NCBI GenBank assembly: GCA_017545905.1
Contig: JAFWXL010000013.1
Coordinates: 1 to 39,291, forward strand
From: Clostridia bacterium
GTDB lineage: Bacteria > Bacillota > Clostridia > Christensenellales > Aristaeellaceae
Direction: 5' to 3'
DNA length: 39,291 nt
The notes beneath the pieces are model-generated. The model searched no databases, was not told the origin of the DNA, and saw only the letters and a program-made list of their open reading frames with translations. The position numbers and the translations under genes were made by a program. Shown piece by piece: positions 1 through 8,452 of this stretch; position 1 is the stretch's first letter, and every line of letters starts with the position of its first letter.

Positions 1-219
1 ATCGACGATCATCATGCACTGACCATCGGCAACGGCAACCACGGAGCCCTGAGAAATCACGTTTTCATCCTCGACCTTGAAGCCAAAGGCGCTCTTCTTT
101 TTCTTCATCGCCTTGGTCGCCAGCACGCTCTCCGGCATCGCGTCGCAGTAGAAATACTCTTTCCACTGGCTTTCAAGCGTTCCGGTTACAGCATTGATCG
201 CAGCAGTAATCAGTCCCAT
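1..219 (-). CDS. SPFH-domain protein, YdjI-like (3' end outside window)
   Basis: Only the first 73 codons are present; the gene runs off the left edge. The visible N-terminus starts MGLITAAINAVTG and continues with QWKEYFYCD, the usual opening of Firmicute SPFH proteins often labelled 'virion core protein' (B. subtilis YdjI type). Such proteins form membrane-associated scaffolds; in Bacillus, YdjI helps link PspA to the membrane. The ATG at 217-219 is preceded by AGGAGG, so the start is well supported. It is the last visible gene of a minus-strand unit with a zinc-ribbon protein and a TMEM43-like protein, which fits a membrane-stress role. The 'virion' label does not indicate phage origin. 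The family call rests on the N-terminus alone. Confidence 0.75.
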   Translation of the reverse strand, partial: MGLITAAINAVTGTLESQWKEYFYCDAMPESVLATKAMKKKKSAFGFKVEDENVISQGSVVAVADGQCMMIVD

Positions 220-243
220 CTTTGTGTCCTCCTGTGTTGTTTA

Positions 244-804
244 TCAATAATTCGTAAAGTCGATCACGCAGCCGCCCTGCGCATCCGTGTTCACTTCGCC
301 TCTATTGAAATGGACATACGGATTCCAGATCAGCACATTATCCATGCTGTCCACAATGAAGACACGGCAATCGAAAGGCTCGCTGACCTCCTCAAAGTCG
401 GAAAGATACGGATCCTCTTCCCACGGCGATGGAGCTGCGTTGCAGCGCAGCAGGAACGGCTCGCCCGTTTCGCTGTGATAGATCAGGTTTTCTTCGTCAT
501 CGGACAGATGCACAACAGAAACCGTCGCATCTGCGTCCATGGGGAGGATCAGATACAGTTCCTGTCCGCCGCGGATATCCACCACCCGCTCGTCCGGCAA
601 GTCCATGGCGATATCGCGCCACTCATCTTCCAGAGGGTAAAGCACGGCGTCCAGATGCCTGCGCTCTTCAAGGATCGACCAGTCGCCGCCCATGCTGTCC
701 GACACCAGCACAACACCGCAGAGCGGGGGCACTTCCTCCTCCGCAGCTGCGCAGCCCAGGACAAGCAAGATACATGCAAGCAGCAGAACCAGATATCTTT
801 TCAT
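244..804 (-). CDS. Small exported, probable lipoprotein of unknown function
   Basis: A protein of about 186 residues. It begins with a lysine/arginine pair and a hydrophobic stretch ending VLGC at residues 15-18, followed by AAAEEE. This is an imperfect lipobox because leucine sits at -2; cleavage by signal peptidase I after AAA is the alternative. The rest is acidic, rich in aspartate and glutamate, with several aromatic residues and no recognised domain. The ATG at 802-804 is preferred over an upstream GTG (822) because GGAGGGG lies just before it and the signal peptide then starts with MKR. The GTG form would overlap the stop of the zinc-ribbon gene. The tight spacing on both sides argues for one transcript with the SPFH and zinc-ribbon genes. 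Confidence 0.7.
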   Translation of the reverse strand: MKRYLVLLLACILLVLGCAAAEEEVPPLCGVVLVSDSMGGDWSILEERRHLDAVLYPLEDEWRDIAMDLPDERVVDIRGGQELYLILPMDADATVSVVHLSDDEENLIYHSETGEPFLLRCNAAPSPWEEDPYLSDFEEVSEPFDCRVFIVDSMDNVLIWNPYVHFNRGEVNTDAQGGCVIDFTNY

Positions 805-818
805 CAAGTCCCCTCCGA

Positions 819-2108
819 TCACGCCTTGTTTTCCTGCTTCTGCTCAATCTTTCTGCGCGTCTGGGTGGTATGGAGATAGTGATCGCGGCGGGTAAAGAGC
901 TGGAAGGAATCCTTCACTGCATAGTTGCCTGCGCCAAGCACGCTTGCAGCCTGCTTGAGCTGGCCGACCAGACCGCCATAGACCAGCACCGCCGCAAACA
1001 GCGCGACAACCGCCGCGCCCACAAGCGTGCCTGTTTCAAAGCTGCCCATGAAATAGAACGCTGCGCAGACCAGCGCAAACACCAGCGCGAACACGCCGCC
1101 GCCATACAGCCAGCTCTTCTTCGTATCCGCCGGGACGTCGCAGGTAAGCTTGCCAGTCTGGCCGTTGATGGCGAAGGTATAGGTCGTGCCGTCCTTCTCG
1201 GTGGTAATGAGCCAGACAGGCATGAGCACCGGCGTGACCTTGCCTTCCTCGGTGTGGAAGCTCCTGTTGCGCGGGACGACGGAGGTATAGCCGGAGACGG
1301 TACTTCGCAGCGCCTGCTCCATGCTGTTTTCCACGCGCTGACGGGCGCGCTCCTCACAGTCGGTGCTGTCCACATCCGCATGATCCGCCATCGCGCCGGC
1401 GAGCACAGCAGGCACAAACGGCACCGCAGCGCTCAGATCATAGGGCTCCAGGGATTCGGTGATCTTGTTATCCAGCTTCACGCTGCCGTCCACCGGGATG
1501 GCCTCAAAGTCCATCATGCCCGCGCGGGCAACGAAGTAATGCTCGGTATAGGTCACTTCCCACTCGCCCTCACGGCGGGTATACTTCTTCTCCGCGTTAT
1601 ACACAATACTGCCGCCCGCACGGCAGTCAAACAGCCAATACGGCACATAGAGCTTGCGCATCTCGGCAATGCGGTTGCGGGTGTTCAGGAAGACATTGGG
1701 CAGCAGCTTCTTGCCCTTGAAATAGTTTTCAAACTGCGCCTGCGCCTGTTCCTTGGTGACGGTAAAGGGAATCACCAGTTCCGGTTTCACCGCATCGTCA
1801 ATGCGCTCGGGCAGGACGGCCGGGCTGCCGCAATAGGGGCACTCCGTGGCGGTGGTGGTCTCCTCGGTCATCAGCTCCGCGCCGCATCCCTGACAGATAT
1901 AGGCGCGCATCTGCGCCGCTTCGCTTTCGTCGAAGGTCTCGGTGGGCATGTCGAACTGAATGCTGCCCGTCTCCTGCGACTCGTTCATCGCCTCCAGCGC
2001 GTCAAGCTCATAGCTGTTGCCGCAGGCCGCGCATTCCAGCTTGCCGCTTCCTGCGCCATACGCCAGCGGCGCGCCGCAGCAGGGACACTGATACGCAATC
2101 GTACTCAT
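819..2108 (-). CDS. Double zinc-ribbon membrane protein (YdjG-like)
   Basis: A 429-residue protein. Two zinc ribbons are visible at the N-terminus: C8/C11 with C26/C29, and C72/C75 with C90/C93. A long soluble region follows, then two transmembrane segments at about 333-355 and 361-383 and a basic cytosolic tail. Similar proteins are annotated as TFIIB-type or PriA-like zinc ribbon proteins, although nothing here resembles a helicase. In B. subtilis the comparable YdjG sits beside the SPFH protein YdjI and helps anchor PspA at the membrane. Three base pairs separate it from the upstream TMEM43-like gene, and its stop lies just upstream of the lipoprotein start, so co-transcription is likely. 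The envelope-stress role is inferred from family and neighbours. Confidence 0.8.
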   Translation of the reverse strand: MSTIAYQCPCCGAPLAYGAGSGKLECAACGNSYELDALEAMNESQETGSIQFDMPTETFDESEAAQMRAYICQGCGAELMTEETTTATECPYCGSPAVLPERIDDAVKPELVIPFTVTKEQAQAQFENYFKGKKLLPNVFLNTRNRIAEMRKLYVPYWLFDCRAGGSIVYNAEKKYTRREGEWEVTYTEHYFVARAGMMDFEAIPVDGSVKLDNKITESLEPYDLSAAVPFVPAVLAGAMADHADVDSTDCEERARQRVENSMEQALRSTVSGYTSVVPRNRSFHTEEGKVTPVLMPVWLITTEKDGTTYTFAINGQTGKLTCDVPADTKKSWLYGGGVFALVFALVCAAFYFMGSFETGTLVGAAVVALFAAVLVYGGLVGQLKQAASVLGAGNYAVKDSFQLFTRRDHYLHTTQTRRKIEQKQENKA

Positions 2109-2110
2109 AC

Positions 2111-2971
2111 TCAGCCCTTCTTTCGTTTCTGATTTTCTTTTTGCGGAATTACATTTTTAATAGCGGGCAGCATCAGCAATACGCCAAAGAGCATACCCAT
2201 GCCCGATCCCAGCGTCAGGTAGAACTGGTTGGTATCCGCCAGCTTATCCAGCGTCATCACGCCCGCATGCACGCTCATCAGGCCGCCCACGCCGCTCTCC
2301 GTGAGGGTGCTGCCCGTCTGCCTGCCAACAATGGTCAGCGCGTCGTATCGCTCCGCATTGAAATGGCGATAATGATAGGCAACTGTTCCTTCCCTGTCCG
2401 CCGTGACAGCATACGAGCTGGCGCCGATCATGCCGTTATCGCTTCTGCTCAGGGTTTCTTCGTCGTAGTAATAGTCACCCTTTTTCAGCACATAGATGGT
2501 CGGCTGGCTGAGCGTCGGGCGGTCAAGGTTATACATCTGCGCTTCCTGCTGATCAAACTGCGTGTAATCGCTCTCCGTGGGCAAGCCCTTGAGCACCGTC
2601 TCATCCAGTGAGAATTCGCCCAGCTTCGCCTCGCCAAAGAGGGTTTCCATGCCCTTGGACGTCCATTCCCATGTGGTCTTTCCCTCCTCGGTGCCAGTGC
2701 GTTCATAGCTTTCCTTGCAGCGCAGGGCCTTGATGGTATCAAGCGTAAGCCCCAGTTCTTCATCATAGGCGGGTGCGGTCATCTCCGGCATGCCATAGAG
2801 GACGACCAGCTTCCCCTCATTTTCCTCAAGAACAACCGGAGATTCCAGAACAACCGCCTCTTCAAGCGCCGTCCCGATGTCGTCCACGCCCATAAGCGCC
2901 TTGCCGGCCAGCATGCAGCTTCCCAAGCCGAGCAGGAGTAATACTATTCTTACGATTTTCATGCTTATCAT
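2111..2971 (-). CDS. TMEM43-like membrane protein
   Basis: A membrane protein of about 286 residues with one N-terminal hydrophobic helix and one near the C-terminus, followed by a lysine-rich tail. Shortly after the first helix comes LEENEGKLVVLYG, which closely resembles the opening of the TMEM43/LUMA family, whose members have a large extracytoplasmic domain between flanking membrane helices. It is the first gene of the SPFH/zinc-ribbon unit. The start is uncertain: a GTG at 2983, an ATG at 2971 with a GGGTG sequence about nine bases upstream, and an ATG at 2962 are all possible; the middle one is used here. The family call rests on the NEGKLV motif and topology, not on alignment. No catalytic residues were identified. 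Confidence 0.65.
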   Translation of the reverse strand: MISMKIVRIVLLLLGLGSCMLAGKALMGVDDIGTALEEAVVLESPVVLEENEGKLVVLYGMPEMTAPAYDEELGLTLDTIKALRCKESYERTGTEEGKTTWEWTSKGMETLFGEAKLGEFSLDETVLKGLPTESDYTQFDQQEAQMYNLDRPTLSQPTIYVLKKGDYYYDEETLSRSDNGMIGASSYAVTADREGTVAYHYRHFNAERYDALTIVGRQTGSTLTESGVGGLMSVHAGVMTLDKLADTNQFYLTLGSGMGMLFGVLLMLPAIKNVIPQKENQKRKKG

Positions 2972-2993
2972 CTTAGTATACACCCATATGCGT

Positions 2994-3021
2994 CTGGCGC
3001 ATGACCAACGCCATGCGCCAG
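2994..3021 (-). terminator. Hairpin downstream of the SH3b surface-protein gene
   Basis: A perfect 10-bp stem, CTGGCGCATG paired with CATGCGCCAG around an 8-base loop, lies between the stop at 3035 and the TMEM43-like gene. No T-run follows on the minus strand, so it may be a weak terminator or an mRNA-stabilising hairpin. Confidence 0.45.
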
Positions 3022-3034
3022 CGCATCAATTCAA

Positions 3035-4432
3035 TTACTCGGTATAAGCCGTCCAGCTGATGGACTCGACGCACTTATTGTCATCGAGCGAAACTTCGAT
3101 ATAGGAATCAAAGCCCTCGTCGCACACGCACATGGAGTACGGCTGGATCGGACGGCGATACACATACACGCTGCCGCCCTTGGAAGAACAATACAGGCCG
3201 TTTTTCTTCATGGCGTTTTCCACGGTCTTGAGCTTATCGCCCACCTCGATGCCATACAGCGCATAACCCTTGCCGAAGATTTCAATACTCTCGACAAAAT
3301 CGCCTCTGCCGCTCAGGCTGAGCTCATTGTTAGAAGCCTCGCCACCCATATCCAGATCCAGGCCATAGTGATCCGCCGCCTCGGAGATATAGGAGAAGCA
3401 GATATCGGACAGATCCACACTATCCACGCCGACATGGCGGTCATCCGAGTTGGTCACATCCCCGATCACGGCACGGGCATAGTCCGAAGTGATCCAGACG
3501 TTCCTATTCTTATAATGCACCTTGAACCAGACGGTTCCGGTGCTATCCACCTGCGCCTCGATCATCGCGCCGAGGTTCGTGTTCTTCTTAGCAACCTGAG
3601 CGGCGGTGCCGTTCTTCCTGCCGGGGCCGGTACGCAGGTTGACCTTGCCGGCAGTCGTATAGACTTCAATCATGCCATCCTGCGCGGTATAATCATAGCT
3701 CTCGTAGCTGGTTGTCTTCTTGCTGGAAGAAGACGTCTTTTCCTTGGGCGTAGCAGTCGCCTTGATTTCCGTCTTGTCTGCAGGCTTCGGCGTTGCAGTC
3801 ACCTTGCCCACAATTTGAGGCTTCGGCGTAGGTGTTACTTTAGACTCCTCATGTCCCATATAAGGTCTGGGCGTAGGCGTCTGCTTTACAGCCACCGCAC
3901 CAGACGGAAGACTGCCATTGGGATTCGCCTTGGTTTCCGTCTTGCCGCAGCGGGAGCACTTGCGCTCCAACTTCGACCGGGAAACTTCCTTCCACGCCGA
4001 AAAGCTGTGACCAGTGGCCGAAAGTTCCTCCGTTTTCAGCTTGCCGCAAACGCTGCATTTTTGCGTACGTTGACCTTTGTCCGTACAGGTGGGCGCAGTC
4101 ACTGTATATGGCTTCCAGTCATGATTTCCGGTAGCTGAAAGTTCCTCCGTTTTCAGCTTGCCGCAAACGCTGCATTTTTGCGTACGTTGACCCTTTTTCG
4201 CACAGGTGGGCTCAGTCACTGAATATGGCTTCCAGTTATGGCCCATCGCCTTACAAATCGATGCAGGATCACGCGCAGGCGCAGGCGTCGGCGTGACCCT
4301 GATCAGATCAGCGCCAGACGGCAGTCTGAGCGTCACATCTCCCTTCTGAAGCGATCTTGCCGCAATGGCAGTTGTCGCCATCAGGCACGCCATAACCATT
4401 GCAAGCAGCACACATACTCTGAACTTCTTCAT
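3035..4432 (-). CDS. Secreted protein with zinc-ribbon-like repeats and an SH3b domain
   Basis: A 465-residue exported protein. Residues 1-25 form a signal peptide ending AIAA. Two near-identical 39-residue repeats follow at about 64-141, each with a PTC...C-x-x-CGK cysteine pattern, plus a diverged third copy ending CSRCGK near 163. Residues 184-240 are a low-complexity linker rich in TPTPKP and serine/lysine. A bacterial SH3 domain occupies about 254-324, recognisable from VNLRTGPG and VWITSDYA. The C-terminal 130 residues are unassigned. SH3b domains usually bind peptidoglycan, so wall association is likely, with the repeats displayed outside. The start is supported by GGGGGAAGAAGAAC before the ATG. 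It belongs to a run of exported-protein genes but has its own ribosome site and flanking hairpins. Confidence 0.8.
   Translation of the reverse strand: MKKFRVCVLLAMVMACLMATTAIAARSLQKGDVTLRLPSGADLIRVTPTPAPARDPASICKAMGHNWKPYSVTEPTCAKKGQRTQKCSVCGKLKTEELSATGNHDWKPYTVTAPTCTDKGQRTQKCSVCGKLKTEELSATGHSFSAWKEVSRSKLERKCSRCGKTETKANPNGSLPSGAVAVKQTPTPRPYMGHEESKVTPTPKPQIVGKVTATPKPADKTEIKATATPKEKTSSSSKKTTSYESYDYTAQDGMIEVYTTAGKVNLRTGPGRKNGTAAQVAKKNTNLGAMIEAQVDSTGTVWFKVHYKNRNVWITSDYARAVIGDVTNSDDRHVGVDSVDLSDICFSYISEAADHYGLDLDMGGEASNNELSLSGRGDFVESIEIFGKGYALYGIEVGDKLKTVENAMKKNGLYCSSKGGSVYVYRRPIQPYSMCVCDEGFDSYIEVSLDDNKCVESISWTAYTE
4021..4236 (-). repeat. 117-bp tandem repeat inside the SH3b gene
   Basis: The segments at 4021-4119 and 4138-4236 are nearly identical at DNA level, with a period of 117 bases (39 codons). 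They encode the two zinc-ribbon-like repeats. The low divergence suggests a recent duplication or ongoing homogenisation, and copy number could vary between strains. Confidence 0.85.
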
Positions 4433-4489
4433 GTTCTTCTTCCCCCATTATTCCTTACCGCTTCCCTGCGATGATTGCTAAGAGGTTTA

Positions 4490-4511
4490 CCTGCCGGAGC
4501 AATCCGGCAGG
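4490..4511 (-). terminator. Hairpin downstream of the leucine-rich repeat gene
   Basis: CCTGCCGG and CCGGCAGG form an 8-bp stem with a 6-base loop just after the stop at 4524. No clear T-run follows on the minus strand, so termination is only probable. Confidence 0.4.
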
Positions 4512-4523
4512 CATATTTATTTC

Positions 4524-7500
4524 TTACTCGGCGAGGACGAAATGCAGCGTCATCGTGCCGTAGTAGTCCATGTCAAAGCCGTTATCGGTGAGCGCAGCGT
4601 TGAACATGGTGCCGTAGTAATTGATGGAGAACGCATCCACCGTGGAAAGACCGACCGGAACCTTCTGCAGGCCCCACGGCAGGCTCTGAATCGTCGTACC
4701 GGCAAGGGTGAAGTCCGCAAGGCCGTTTTCATGGAAGACGACCGCGTACTCCGCGCCGAGCATAGAAGCGTCCATCGTCTGGCCGAAGGACGTGTAGGAC
4801 TTGGCGACAAACTTCTTTTCCAGCCTGTCCTCCATCTTCGCAAAGCCGGCGCTCTGCGCGCCTGCAGTCGCGCCCGGGATATTGGAGACGCCCGGCGCAA
4901 GGGTCATCGCCTGACCGGCGGTCGGCTCCCACGTCGCGTTTGCATCCTTGCTGAAGACGAAGTAACCGCCCAGCTGGCTGCCGTACTGCAGGCAGCCGTC
5001 GGAGAGCAGCGTCAGCGGCATGCCCTCTTCGCCGAAGTAGACGTTGCCGTCCTCCTCGTACCACTCGCCGCTCTTGTCGATCGGGAAACCGACAGAGGCC
5101 GTGCCGTCTTCGTTTACCGTGAACTTGGAATCAAGACCGAGCACCTGCTTGGGATGGCCGCTCATGCCGCCGAAGTTCATGTAAACCATGTACCACTCGC
5201 CGACATAGCCCTGCAGATGCTCCGGCAAACCGGATTCTTCACCTTCCATCGCCGCAAGCGCAGCAAGGAGTGCCAGCAGCTGTTCATCTTCACTCATCTC
5301 TTCGCCGGCATCGCCGCCTTCGCTCCTGACGAAGACCATACCCTGGGATTCCAGGATCAGCCGGCCCTGCTCGTCAATATAGAGCTCGTCGCCCATGACA
5401 TTTGCCTTGCCGTCAATCACAGACCAGACGCCCGGCTCAGCTTCGCCGAACATCTCCATCGCGCAGGTGCCGTCCTGATTCAGAATCAGGTTCATCGCCA
5501 TACCGCCCATGTCCATCGTCCAGGTGCCGATGAACGGTGCGCCCGCCTCGCCAACCGGAACGGCCAGCGCAGCGATTTCCGCCGCATCGCCATCGTCGTC
5601 AGCCTCGTAAGCCTCTTCGCCCGCAGCTTCGGCACGCTCGTATTCCTGATACACGCCCGTGTCATTGCTGATGATCAGCAGACCGTTTTCGATGACGATC
5701 GGGCAATTCTCCCACAGGCCCTCGGTGATGGTGGGCTTTCCGTCAACAATGGCCCATTCCATCTTGCTCACATAGCCGTCGGACTTGTAGGTCAGCTCAA
5801 TTCTGCCGTCCTCATACACGTCCAGCGTCTTGAAGCCGTCGTCCCAGTGACCCAGAATCGCAGACGTATCCACCGGTTCCGGCGTCGGCACCGGAGTGGG
5901 AACCGGAGTCGGCTCGACATAGGGCTTCATGAGGATGGACGCGCCATCCTGCTCCATGACGATGTTGCCGGCGCCGTCGAAGGAGATTTCGGCAGCCGTG
6001 TTCATCGTCTCGCCCACGTAAGCCGTGCCATAATCGGCAGCCCACTGCAGGGTGTAGGGATCCTCGCCCTCTTCGATAGACTGCGCGGTGCCGTCCTCGT
6101 TGAGCACAAGGATCATCGGACCGACCATCGCGGCGTCATAAGTTTCGCCGTCCATGGTATAGGAAACCGCTTCCCACTTGCCGATGAAATACTTCATGTT
6201 GTCGTAGTTCAGCTCCGGCCACGGCTTTTCCGGGATCGCCGGCGTGGTGTACGCCGTGCCTTCCTTTTCAAAGAGGACATACAGACCGCCGAAGTCGATG
6301 ACCAGACGGCCATTTTCATCAAGCGTGTAGGTCGCCGCCTCTTCCAGCGCGGGCGCGCCGCCCTCCTCAAGGATCGGAGCAAAGATGGCCGCGCCATCCT
6401 GCACATACCAGCAGCCCTGCGTGCCGTCGCCATCCATGATCAGAGAACCAGTGCCGTCCGGATTGAGCACGGCATCCATGATCATGCCCAGCAGTTCAGC
6501 AGTGTAGTAATCCGTGCCGTCAAATACGGCGACGGAATGCCAGGTGCCGAAGAACGGCATACCCGCCATCACGTCAAGCGCCGGGAAGCCCATTTCCATG
6601 TTCTCCGGCTCAATGACCGTACAGGTCGGATAGATAATCGCCATCAGATCCACATAGGACTGATAAACGTCCTTGCTGATGCCTTCCGGGAGGGTAAGGG
6701 TCGCTTCCGTATCCGTCTTGGAGAAAGCGTCGCCCGCAATTTCGACCTTGTTCTTATTCAGAATGACGATTTCCGTCATGTTGTTGGAGAAGGAAAACGC
6801 CTCGCTGCCGATGGTCTGCACATTCTCGCCGATGACCACGCGCTCAGCCTTGTGGGAGCTGAACGCCCTCGCACCGATCTCCGTCACCGTGCTGGGAATC
6901 ACGATCTCGCCGGGCTTATTGAGGCCAAAGGCCGTATGGAAGGCGCTCTCGCCAATGATTTCAAGGCCTTCCGGAAGCACCAGACGATCCAGCTTCGCTC
7001 CATTGAAAGCGCCCTTGCCGATGGTCTTGAGCGTGGACGGGAAGTTCACGCGGGACAGCATCGGCGGCGCAGCAAAGGCGGACTGCTCAATGCTCTCAAC
7101 GCCTTCCGGAATGGTGACCACTGTGATAAAGGGGTTCTTAAAGAACGCACTCTTACCGATGGCCTTGACTGGCGTGCCGCCAATCTTCGCCGGGATCGTG
7201 AAGCAGCCGACCTTGCCGGTATAGCCGGTGATCGTGCCAGTCTCCTTATCAAAGGCAAAATCCTTCTCGGTCACCTTGCGGGTGGAGGCGACCACCTTCT
7301 TACCGGAGGACTTAATGCTTATACCCTCAGGGAGCGCCGCCGTGTAAGCGTCAATCTGGCTGGACGGGACATAAACAACCAGATCCGCAGACGCATTCTT
7401 GAACACGTTGTTGCCGAACACCGGACAGACACCCTTGAAGGTGACCTTCGTCAGCGCCTTGCAGGAGCTGAAGCAATCCGAACCGACATACGCCACGTTC

Positions 7501-7883
7501 CCCGGAACGGTGACTTCCGTCAGCACGTCCATCTGATAGAAGTTGCGGCGGCCGATCACTTCCAGCGTATCCGGCAGGCTGACCTTCGTGAGATCCTTGC
7601 CGCTCATCACGTTCTGGTCGCCGATATGCGTGACGCCCTTGCTGATGGTCAGCGTCGTCACGCCCTTCAGGCCGTTCATGCCCAGCGAATCCGCATACAG
7701 AACCGGCGTGCCTTCGCCGTTCAGCTTCTCAGGAATCACGACTTCCGCCGCGCCGCTGTTTGTATACTTGCCCACGGCAAAGTAATCCGGCATGTGCTTA
7801 AAATCGCTGTCCGCCGCCATCGCGCCTACACTCAGCACAAGCACAAGCAGCATGCTCAGGATAATCGTCAACGTTTTTTTCAT
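4524..7883 (-). CDS. BspA-type leucine-rich repeat surface protein with six C-terminal beta modules
   Basis: A 1119-residue exported protein. A signal peptide (about 1-23, ending AMAA) is followed by BspA/LRR_5-type repeats over about 35-425, with recurrent phrases such as VTIPEGVESIEQSAF and IVIPSTVTEIGARAF. The second half holds about six modules of 75-100 residues, near 443-541, 565-655, 676-750, 783-853, 892-980 and 1016-1119. Most open with a G-x-W signature and contain an N-x-DGT turn. A PTPVPTPVPTPEP linker lies near 658-670. There is no LPxTG motif or lipobox, so how it is retained is unknown. The ATG follows a GGGGGAAAGAAAC ribosome site. BspA-type proteins often bind host or extracellular ligands; the ligand here is unknown. 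The protein at 10180-10857 carries the same module type. Confidence 0.82.
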   Translation of the reverse strand: MKKTLTIILSMLLVLVLSVGAMAADSDFKHMPDYFAVGKYTNSGAAEVVIPEKLNGEGTPVLYADSLGMNGLKGVTTLTISKGVTHIGDQNVMSGKDLTKVSLPDTLEVIGRRNFYQMDVLTEVTVPGNVAYVGSDCFSSCKALTKVTFKGVCPVFGNNVFKNASADLVVYVPSSQIDAYTAALPEGISIKSSGKKVVASTRKVTEKDFAFDKETGTITGYTGKVGCFTIPAKIGGTPVKAIGKSAFFKNPFITVVTIPEGVESIEQSAFAAPPMLSRVNFPSTLKTIGKGAFNGAKLDRLVLPEGLEIIGESAFHTAFGLNKPGEIVIPSTVTEIGARAFSSHKAERVVIGENVQTIGSEAFSFSNNMTEIVILNKNKVEIAGDAFSKTDTEATLTLPEGISKDVYQSYVDLMAIIYPTCTVIEPENMEMGFPALDVMAGMPFFGTWHSVAVFDGTDYYTAELLGMIMDAVLNPDGTGSLIMDGDGTQGCWYVQDGAAIFAPILEEGGAPALEEAATYTLDENGRLVIDFGGLYVLFEKEGTAYTTPAIPEKPWPELNYDNMKYFIGKWEAVSYTMDGETYDAAMVGPMILVLNEDGTAQSIEEGEDPYTLQWAADYGTAYVGETMNTAAEISFDGAGNIVMEQDGASILMKPYVEPTPVPTPVPTPEPVDTSAILGHWDDGFKTLDVYEDGRIELTYKSDGYVSKMEWAIVDGKPTITEGLWENCPIVIENGLLIISNDTGVYQEYERAEAAGEEAYEADDDGDAAEIAALAVPVGEAGAPFIGTWTMDMGGMAMNLILNQDGTCAMEMFGEAEPGVWSVIDGKANVMGDELYIDEQGRLILESQGMVFVRSEGGDAGEEMSEDEQLLALLAALAAMEGEESGLPEHLQGYVGEWYMVYMNFGGMSGHPKQVLGLDSKFTVNEDGTASVGFPIDKSGEWYEEDGNVYFGEEGMPLTLLSDGCLQYGSQLGGYFVFSKDANATWEPTAGQAMTLAPGVSNIPGATAGAQSAGFAKMEDRLEKKFVAKSYTSFGQTMDASMLGAEYAVVFHENGLADFTLAGTTIQSLPWGLQKVPVGLSTVDAFSINYYGTMFNAALTDNGFDMDYYGTMTLHFVLAE

Positions 7884-7901
7884 GTTTCTTTCCCCCGTTC
7901 C

Positions 7902-8375
7902 TTATTGTTCAGGCTCCCGAAGGAACCGATCAAGCAAGCCCTGGATTTCCCGCACGGCGGCAGACAGCCCTTCGGGATAGCTGTTTGTTCCCCGCGCGGA
8001 AAGGGTTGTTTCATCGTCAAAGGCGATGAAAAGGGTAAACGATGTGCCATCCAGCATATGAGGATCGGATTGGGCGAATCCGTCCCACGAAAGCGCGCGA
8101 TGCGTGCGCAGAATATCGGTCACCTGCCCGCCGACCGCTTGTTCAACATACGCGCTGCGGACGGTTCGCCCGCCGCCGGAGCTTTGTGTAACGGTGAAGC
8201 CGTCACCCTCCCGGACAATGGAAAGCTTCGTTTCGCTGCCCATCGCCGTACCAATGGTTTCATAGGAAAAGGATTCAACCAGAACGTCTTCCTTTAGTCG
8301 CTTCCTCTGGCAGCCGCCGAGCAGTGCGGCAGCCAGAAAAAGCAGAAAGCAGAGCAGTATCTGTTTGCGCATCAT
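7902..8375 (-). CDS. Small lipoprotein of unknown function
   Basis: A 157-residue protein. It begins MMRKQ, followed by a leucine-rich helix and LGGC at residues 19-22, a good lipobox, then the basic stretch QRKRLK. It should be lipid-anchored on the outer face of the membrane. The mature part is about 135 residues of mixed alpha/beta character with no recognised domain. The ATG at 8375 is chosen because GGGGGAAGG lies immediately upstream; the adjacent ATG at 8372 is equally possible. It lies 18 bases upstream of the leucine-rich repeat gene on the same strand, so the two are probably co-transcribed. A strong hairpin just upstream separates it from the LPxTG gene. Confidence 0.72.
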   Translation of the reverse strand: MMRKQILLCFLLFLAAALLGGCQRKRLKEDVLVESFSYETIGTAMGSETKLSIVREGDGFTVTQSSGGGRTVRSAYVEQAVGGQVTDILRTHRALSWDGFAQSDPHMLDGTSFTLFIAFDDETTLSARGTNSYPEGLSAAVREIQGLLDRFLREPEQ

Positions 8376-8396
8376 CCTTCCCCCTTTCGAAAAGCA

Positions 8397-8433
8397 CACA
8401 GGGCGGCGGCGGTAGTTTTGTCGCCGCCCTGTG
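8397..8433 (-). terminator. Terminator after the LPxTG gene at 8453
   Basis: A 12-bp perfect stem, CACAGGGCGGCG with CGCCGCCCTGTG around a 13-base loop, is followed on the minus strand by TGCTTTTCG. It probably ends the LPxTG gene transcript. It overlaps the region just upstream of the lipoprotein start. Confidence 0.65.
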
Positions 8434-8452
8434 CATGACGCCTGATCTTTAT

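Noticed and set aside
1-219. Phage origin suggested by the common 'virion core protein' label for this family
   Set aside because: No other phage gene is nearby; the neighbours point to a membrane-stress unit, and the label is a known misnomer for SPFH proteins.
429-2132. Long plus-strand frame across the zinc-ribbon and lipoprotein genes
   Set aside because: It mirrors two convincing minus-strand genes, has an Arg/His/Ala-rich composition and shows no recognisable motif.
4021-4236. CRISPR array suggested by near-identical repeats
   Set aside because: The two copies are in-frame coding repeats with a 39-codon period, and there is no spacer structure or cas gene.
4542-8297. A very long open frame on the plus strand opposite the leucine-rich repeat gene
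   Set aside because: It is antisense to a gene with a signal peptide, repeats and ribosome site. Its protein is rich in Arg and His with no domain, as expected for the mirror of GC-rich codons, and it has no ribosome site.
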